18,203 bases of DNA, from NCBI GenBank assembly GCA_002340985.1, contig DDNC01000007.1:59189-77391 (forward strand), read 5' to 3'. Positions 13,510 to 18,203 of the stretch are shown one piece after another (the first letter of the stretch is position 1; each line of letters begins with the position of its first letter). The notes under the pieces are model-generated. The model saw nothing but the letters and a program-made list of their open reading frames with translations, was not told the origin of the DNA and searched no databases. The DNA is from Firmicutes bacterium UBA2530. Lineage in GTDB: Bacteria > Bacillota > Clostridia > Tissierellales > Sedimentibacteraceae. The position numbers were made by a program, and so were the translations under genes.

Positions 13510-13533
13510 ATTATATTCCATAAAAGCTTTTAT
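13510..13533 (-). promoter_or_regulatory. araC-family gene promoter region with 14-base palindrome
   Basis: Minus-strand TATAAT lies at 13510-13515, about 25 bases before the ATG; no clear -35 is found. A perfect palindrome ATAAAAGCTTTTAT (13520-13533) fills what would be the spacer, a place where a regulator, possibly the encoded one, could act. Confidence 0.4.
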
Positions 13534-13622
13534 TTCTTGACTTCCGTTGCTAAAAAATAGAATCTGATATCATAAGCTGATTATTTGTGCCTTGGTTAAA
13601 ATCATGATATACATCTATGTTC

Positions 13623-13665
13623 AACATTATGCGGCATAAAATGTTAAATTGTTCTTCGCCTCCTT
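13623..13665 (-). other. Orphan ribosome-binding site and hairpin after the helicase gene
   Basis: A strong AAGGAGG (13659-13665, minus) overlaps the helicase stop codon, yet no start codon lies at a usable distance. Next comes a hairpin in which AACATTATGC (13623-13632) pairs with GCATAAAATGTT (13634-13645) with a 2-base bulge. There is no T run after it, so it is not a standard terminator. Confidence 0.4.
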
Positions 13666-16600
13666 AAAAATTATTCCCGTCATTTAAATTATCCTTAATA
13701 AATTCAAGCTGCGGGAGAATTATCAATGTTTCATCTTCTCTGTCCTCCTGCTTCCAGTACAATATGTGGTTCACTCTTGCAGATAAGGGCTTATATCCTT
13801 TGACCATATATTTTCTCATTTCCTGTTTGAAGTTTACGGAAAAAATAAGAATTCTGTTTCCTTTTTCATCTATGCATCCATTATCATCAAAATTCATAAC
13901 ATCTCCGCTGCTTAATTCTTCAGTATATTTTCTCGTTTTATAAAAATGTGAGAGGTATACATCCTTATATTTAAGCTGCAGAACTATGAGTTCAGACGGC
14001 GGATATGATTTATTGTCATGCTCATATGAAAAACCTCCGCGAATTACATCAAGAAAACCTATCTTCCGTCCAAGGTAGCTTCCGTTATAATGAATGGATA
14101 AAGTCCTTTTCGCCCTGGTCATTCCTACGTAAAGCTGCCTTTTAACATCCTCTGAATCAGGAAGCATATCTTTAAGCATCATAATTACATGGTCAAATTC
14201 ACGCCCCTTTGATTTATGAATTGTTGAAACAGTTATTCTTTCTTCATTTCTGTAAAAATCCTCTTCTGAAGACTCATTAATAAACAGCAGAAAATCTGTC
14301 TTGAATTTTATTTCACCTGAAATATGCTCAAAATCCACAATAATATGCTTTAAAAGCTCAAGATTTTCACTTCTTTTAAATCTTTCATACGTATTTCTTT
14401 TTGCAGGTTCCCACACTTCATCTCTTATTACATAAGATTCATCAGTTAATTTCAATTCATCTATAAAGCTTCGTATCTCTATGAGATTTCTCAGCTCGTA
14501 TTTTTCTCCCCGCTGAATCATACCTGCTTTTATACCGTTCCTGTCAAGCAGAGAAAATATTTGGAGAGCTTCTTCATTAGTCTTTGTAAGAATACAGGTT
14601 GAACCGTATATACCTTCCTTCAAAAGCTTATTCACTAATGGAACAACTAAATTTACATCCTTGTATTGTACTATATCCACACTTCCCTTTTCCTTTGAAA
14701 CGGCTGAAATAGGTGTCTTTTTTAGGCGGCTTTCCATGCTTCTTACAAAATCATTGCTGAATTCAACGATGCTTCTGCTGCTCCTGTAATTTTCCACAAG
14801 CTCATACAGCCTTGAGCTTTCCATGCTCAAAATATTGCTCATGTGTTTTGAATCCGAGCCTCTGAATGAATATATATTTTGGTCATCATCTCCAACCGCA
14901 ATTACTCTCATATCCTCATTTTTGCTTATAAGTGCCTGTACAAGCCTGTATTCGTTCTTGTCCATATCCTGAGCTTCATCAATTACAAGCACCATTTTCG
15001 TTATCTTTGAAGGCTCAACTTCTCCGCTCTCTATGCCCAATGCAGCTAACTTTATAATATCAGTGGACTTTTCCACATTTCCCACCTGTCCCAGCAGGTC
15101 AAAGCAATATGAATGAAAAGTTTTTATCTCAACATAATTTGCAGAGCTTCCTATAAGCTCCGTCAGACGTTTCTTGAACTCTGTAGCCGCGGCTCTTGAA
15201 AATGTAATCATCAGAAGCTGTTCATGCTTTACATCCTCCATCAGCAAAAGTGATGCAAGCTTGTGTACAAGTATTTTTGTTTTCCCGCTGCCCGGTCCTG
15301 CCGCCACCAATATGTATTTTGATTCCTTATCGTTTATAATACTCAGCTGTGCAGGAGAAAGCTGACCAAACAGCTGCCTGAATTTTTCCGGTGTTATGTT
15401 TTGCTGTATTTCATCACCCTTAGGGCCTTTAAAGTATTTTCTCAAAAATGAACTGTATTCCAGACAGAAGTAATCATCCACAAAACGAAGTGCCGCTTTA
15501 TAGTCATCCATCATCTTTTTTGCATACTCTCCGACAATATGTATCATTTCCATTTTCTGCTTGTAGTAATTCTTTAAGCTTTTGTAGTCCTCTGTTTTGT
15601 ATCTGATTTTATTATCCTTTACAAGCCTTTCAATACTGAAGGCATTGTATGTTACAAGAAATCCTCCCTCTAACTTTAATGCTCCTATTTTGGAAAGATA
15701 GTAAAGGGAATCCTCAATTTGTTTAGGTGTCGCACTTTTTTTCATGAGCTGCATGCGAAAATTGTATTCCTCCATGAGCTCAAGCACCGAAAATTCCACG
15801 GTGGATTCTCTTCCTGCATTTACTTCATCAAGATATTTCAATATAAATTCTGCTATATTCCATCTTTCTTCCAATGCTGCCAATACTTCTGAGTTATCCT
15901 TTGTAAGCATTAATCTGATGTGGTTTTTAGAATATTTCGATACTTCTCTTTTTATCAATCCCTTAATTGCCCAAAAGTTCAATATTGTTTTTATTTTATC
16001 AGTATTGGATTTTTTAACTCCGATTTCTCCGGCAAGTTCATTAAGTTCCTTTATGTTTTTGTTGGACACTGTCTGGGAAATCTGCGACAAAATAAAGCGC
16101 TCCAAATCCATATAGCTGAAAAGTATGCTTGCGGGCTTATTTCCAAAGCCGCTTTCCTCTGCATATACCGTGAGATCCCTTGCATCCGCTAAAATGCCTG
16201 CCTGGCGCAGCAGCTGTATGATATGCAATATCTGGGCCTTTTCTATGCCGAGATGGTCTGAAATATAGTCAACTCTGGCCTCTGCATCCTGATCATTTCC
16301 TCTGCTGCGGCTTCTTGCAGAAATAAGCTTGTTTATTATTCTTACGGCCTGCTCTTCTTCTTTGCTGTCGAAGAGACCTGATTTCCTTATTTTTTCCGAA
16401 GCTTCAGCCGAATTTCTCACCATTATACTGTCGGCATACACCCTTGGCATATTCTGTCCACGCCTTATGTATCCGGCATCTTCCAATGCAGCGATAGCTG
16501 TTTTTACTCTCGTTTCTATGTCCTTTACACCATCATCCCAGCCTGCATCCCTGGCTATTTCCAAAGCCGAATTTGACATCCTCGACCTTGTCCTTGTAGC

Positions 16601-18203
16601 ATCCTTTATAGCCTTCCAAACCTGCTGAATTTCCTGTATGCTTATTTTTGTCTGATTTAAAAGCAGAAAATGCTTGTTTAAATCCTCGTCATTAAACAGC
16701 ACAAAGCACTGAGCATTTATTTTCTGATCCCGCCCCGCTCTCCCGGCTTCCTGAACATAGTTTTCAAGAGAGTCTGAAATATCGTAGTGGATTACCATTC
16801 CCACATCCTTTTTATCAACACCCATTCCAAAAGCCGAGGTGGCAACCATTATATCAACTTTTCCGGTAATAAAGTCATCCTGATTCCTGCTCTTTTCAGT
16901 TTTGTCCATCTTACCGTTATATGTCCTTGCCGGATATCCGTCCTGGGTAAGCCTCAGGGCAAGTTCCTTAGATTTCTTTGTCCTTGAAACATAAATTATG
17001 GTGGGACATTTATTGTATTCAAGAAGGCCTCTCACAGCTTCATACTTTTCTGACTCTTCTTTTTTTATTACTTTGTATGTGAGATTTTTTCTTTCAGAGC
17101 TTGCAGTGTAAAGCTTCAGATTTAAATCTAAATTTTTATTAAAATATTCTCGTATGTCATCTATTACATTCTGCTTTGCCGTCGCTGTAAAACATGAAAC
17201 AGGAATTATGTATCCAAGATTTTTCTTTTCACATATTTTCTTTATAAACTCGGCAATATAAAGATAATCCACTCTGAAATCCTGCCCCCATGCTGAAAAG
17301 CAGTGAGCCTCATCAATTACAAACCGTGCAATTTTACGGTCCTGCAAAAGTTTTTCGATAGATCTGGATCTCAGTGATTCAGGAGAAATATACAGAATAT
17401 GAGCCTCTCCGCTTTCAACTCTCCTGATTGCTTCCATTCTCTCAATAGGGTCAAGTAAACCATTAATAGTCACTGCATCAGTTATGCTTCCTCTTTCCAG
17501 ATTATCAACCTGATCCTTCATAAGTGACTGAAGGGGCGATATTACCACTGTCAGAGACTTCGTATTCTTTCCCGCCATAAGTGCCGGCACCTGAAATGTA
17601 ATTGATTTTCCCCCTCCGGTAGGAAATACCGCAAGCAAAGAATCTCCATCCACAGCTGTCATTACAGCCTGCTCCTGCAGGGGAACCCCGTCAAAGCTTC
17701 TATAGGCATCATATCCGAAGAATCTTTTAAGGCCTCTGACAGCATCCATCATTTCATCACAAAATACACAGCCTTGGGCACATCTTGTCCCTCTAAGCTT
17801 ATTCATAACAGAATCCACAAAAGGATACCTCATAAGTATCCACGGAGGAGTTATGGAGTATTCGTCATCGGCATATATCAGTGACAAGCAGTATGCAAGC
17901 TCAATTCCATGTTCCCTCAAAAGCTGCTCAATATCTGCATGCTCACATATTTTCCCGTGAAAATACTCCCTTATTTCAATATCACAAGATTCCCTGCCAC
18001 AGCTGTATTCAACATATGCAAAAAAATCCCGGAACTCCTGCTTATCTCCCAGCAATATGAAATATATGCGCTTCATTTCATCCGGCAGCGACCTGAACGT
18101 CTCTACCTCGTCATAGAAAAGCTCTCTTGCCTTCTTTGAATCATTCAAAGGATTATTGAGCTCGTCCGTCTGAAGCTTATAATCCTTCACCAGAGCATGA
18201 TAC
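13664..18203 (-). CDS. Two-motor helicase: RecQ-type SF2 fused to UvrD-type SF1; 5' end missing
   Basis: Over 1,500 residues are visible, numbered here from the codon at 18190. The frame stays open to the right edge (18203); the GTG at 18190 has no ribosome-binding site, so the true start is probably outside. N-terminal region with cysteines C137, C141, C144. RecQ core about 158-505: FPTGGGKS (189-196), DEAH (293-296), FTATA (334-338), SAFGMGVD (452-459), QEAGRAGRD (480-488). No RecQ zinc (RQC) or HRDC region follows; about 505-930 shows winged-helix-like segments. UvrD core about 940-1370: GPGSGKT (965-971), DEAQD (1071-1075), GDDDQNIYSFRG (1100-1111), VENYRSS (1132-1138), STIHKSKGREFDHV (1322-1335), LYVGMTRAKR (1353-1362). 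Both motors look active, presumably 3'-5' on DNA. A repair or recombination role is inferred. araC follows 176 bases downstream. Confidence 0.92.
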   Translation of the reverse strand, partial: YHALVKDYKLQTDELNNPLNDSKKARELFYDEVETFRSLPDEMKRIYFILLGDKQEFRDFFAYVEYSCGRESCDIEIREYFHGKICEHADIEQLLREHGIELAYCLSLIYADDEYSITPPWILMRYPFVDSVMNKLRGTRCAQGCVFCDEMMDAVRGLKRFFGYDAYRSFDGVPLQEQAVMTAVDGDSLLAVFPTGGGKSITFQVPALMAGKNTKSLTVVISPLQSLMKDQVDNLERGSITDAVTINGLLDPIERMEAIRRVESGEAHILYISPESLRSRSIEKLLQDRKIARFVIDEAHCFSAWGQDFRVDYLYIAEFIKKICEKKNLGYIIPVSCFTATAKQNVIDDIREYFNKNLDLNLKLYTASSERKNLTYKVIKKEESEKYEAVRGLLEYNKCPTIIYVSRTKKSKELALRLTQDGYPARTYNGKMDKTEKSRNQDDFITGKVDIMVATSAFGMGVDKKDVGMVIHYDISDSLENYVQEAGRAGRDQKINAQCFVLFNDEDLNKHFLLLNQTKISIQEIQQVWKAIKDATRTRSRMSNSALEIARDAGWDDGVKDIETRVKTAIAALEDAGYIRRGQNMPRVYADSIMVRNSAEASEKIRKSGLFDSKEEEQAVRIINKLISARSRSRGNDQDAEARVDYISDHLGIEKAQILHIIQLLRQAGILADARDLTVYAEESGFGNKPASILFSYMDLERFILSQISQTVSNKNIKELNELAGEIGVKKSNTDKIKTILNFWAIKGLIKREVSKYSKNHIRLMLTKDNSEVLAALEERWNIAEFILKYLDEVNAGRESTVEFSVLELMEEYNFRMQLMKKSATPKQIEDSLYYLSKIGALKLEGGFLVTYNAFSIERLVKDNKIRYKTEDYKSLKNYYKQKMEMIHIVGEYAKKMMDDYKAALRFVDDYFCLEYSSFLRKYFKGPKGDEIQQNITPEKFRQLFGQLSPAQLSIINDKESKYILVAAGPGSGKTKILVHKLASLLLMEDVKHEQLLMITFSRAAATEFKKRLTELIGSSANYVEIKTFHSYCFDLLGQVGNVEKSTDIIKLAALGIESGEVEPSKITKMVLVIDEAQDMDKNEYRLVQALISKNEDMRVIAVGDDDQNIYSFRGSDSKHMSNILSMESSRLYELVENYRSSRSIVEFSNDFVRSMESRLKKTPISAVSKEKGSVDIVQYKDVNLVVPLVNKLLKEGIYGSTCILTKTNEEALQIFSLLDRNGIKAGMIQRGEKYELRNLIEIRSFIDELKLTDESYVIRDEVWEPAKRNTYERFKRSENLELLKHIIVDFEHISGEIKFKTDFLLFINESSEEDFYRNEERITVSTIHKSKGREFDHVIMMLKDMLPDSEDVKRQLYVGMTRAKRTLSIHYNGSYLGRKIGFLDVIRGGFSYEHDNKSYPPSELIVLQLKYKDVYLSHFYKTRKYTEELSSGDVMNFDDNGCIDEKGNRILIFSVNFKQEMRKYMVKGYKPLSARVNHILYWKQEDREDETLIILPQLEFIKDNLNDGNNF

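Noticed and set aside
13612..13643. 11-codon open frame after the helicase stop
   Set aside because: The ribosome-binding site is about 20 bases away, too far, and the frame overlaps a hairpin.
18188..18190. GTG at 18190 as the start of the two-motor helicase
   Set aside because: There is no ribosome-binding site in the 13 bases upstream, and the frame has no stop up to the window edge (four more in-frame codons), so the gene is better treated as cut off at its 5' end.
12429..18203. Defence island or mobile element around the helicase
   Set aside because: No nuclease, methylase, toxin, integrase or terminal repeats are visible; a lone helicase next to an AraC regulator is not enough. The sequence beyond 18203 could change this.

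Overview
The window looks like chromosomal DNA of a low-GC Firmicute, most likely a Clostridia member. Signs are AT-rich intergenic DNA, strong GGAGG ribosome-binding sites, TTGACA/TATAAT-type promoters, hairpin-plus-T-run terminators, and families common in clostridia (DegV, DUF2089, SatP/YaaH, YaaA, a GGDEF-EAL receptor, a RecQ/UvrD fusion). Genus cannot be fixed from this sequence. I see no rRNA, tRNA, CRISPR array, intact insertion sequence or phage genes.

Layout, left to right. 1-1840: yaaA (minus, cut by the left edge) diverges from a SatP-type acetate transporter; a two-way terminator separates the transporter from a convergent IDI-like Nudix hydrolase. 1840-3040: an AT-rich upstream region with repeats leads to a two-gene operon, a DUF2089 zinc-ribbon/HTH protein and a SHOCT-like protein, which share one short helical motif. 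3041-5807: a membrane CHASE-PAS-GGDEF-EAL cyclic-di-GMP enzyme, divergent from a DegV fatty-acid-binding protein. 6855-9680: a PhnB-like VOC protein, divergent from a two-gene operon of an opine dehydrogenase family enzyme and an Asp/Glu/hydantoin racemase family enzyme, preceded by inverted repeats and a leader hairpin. 9694-11290: a YhdH/AcuI-type reductase and a MarR regulator transcribed divergently from a short region with two near-identical palindromic operators. 11323-12332: an HD-domain protein and a Bcp/PrxQ peroxiredoxin, probably one minus-strand transcript. 12429-13487: a possible coding remnant and an AraC-GyrI regulator. 13664-18203: a very large helicase joining an SF2 RecQ-type motor to an SF1 UvrD-type motor, open at the right edge.

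Most of the window is housekeeping, signalling and small-molecule metabolism. The parts most worth follow-up are the opine dehydrogenase/racemase operon with its structured leader, the MarR/AcuI control region, the DUF2089/SHOCT pair and the two-motor helicase. I do not see a clear new defence or mobile system. Four starts were set by ribosome-binding site and promoter position and give shorter proteins than the longest open frame: DUF2089, the VOC protein, the opine dehydrogenase and MarR. The HD protein was likewise trimmed from a TTG to an ATG.
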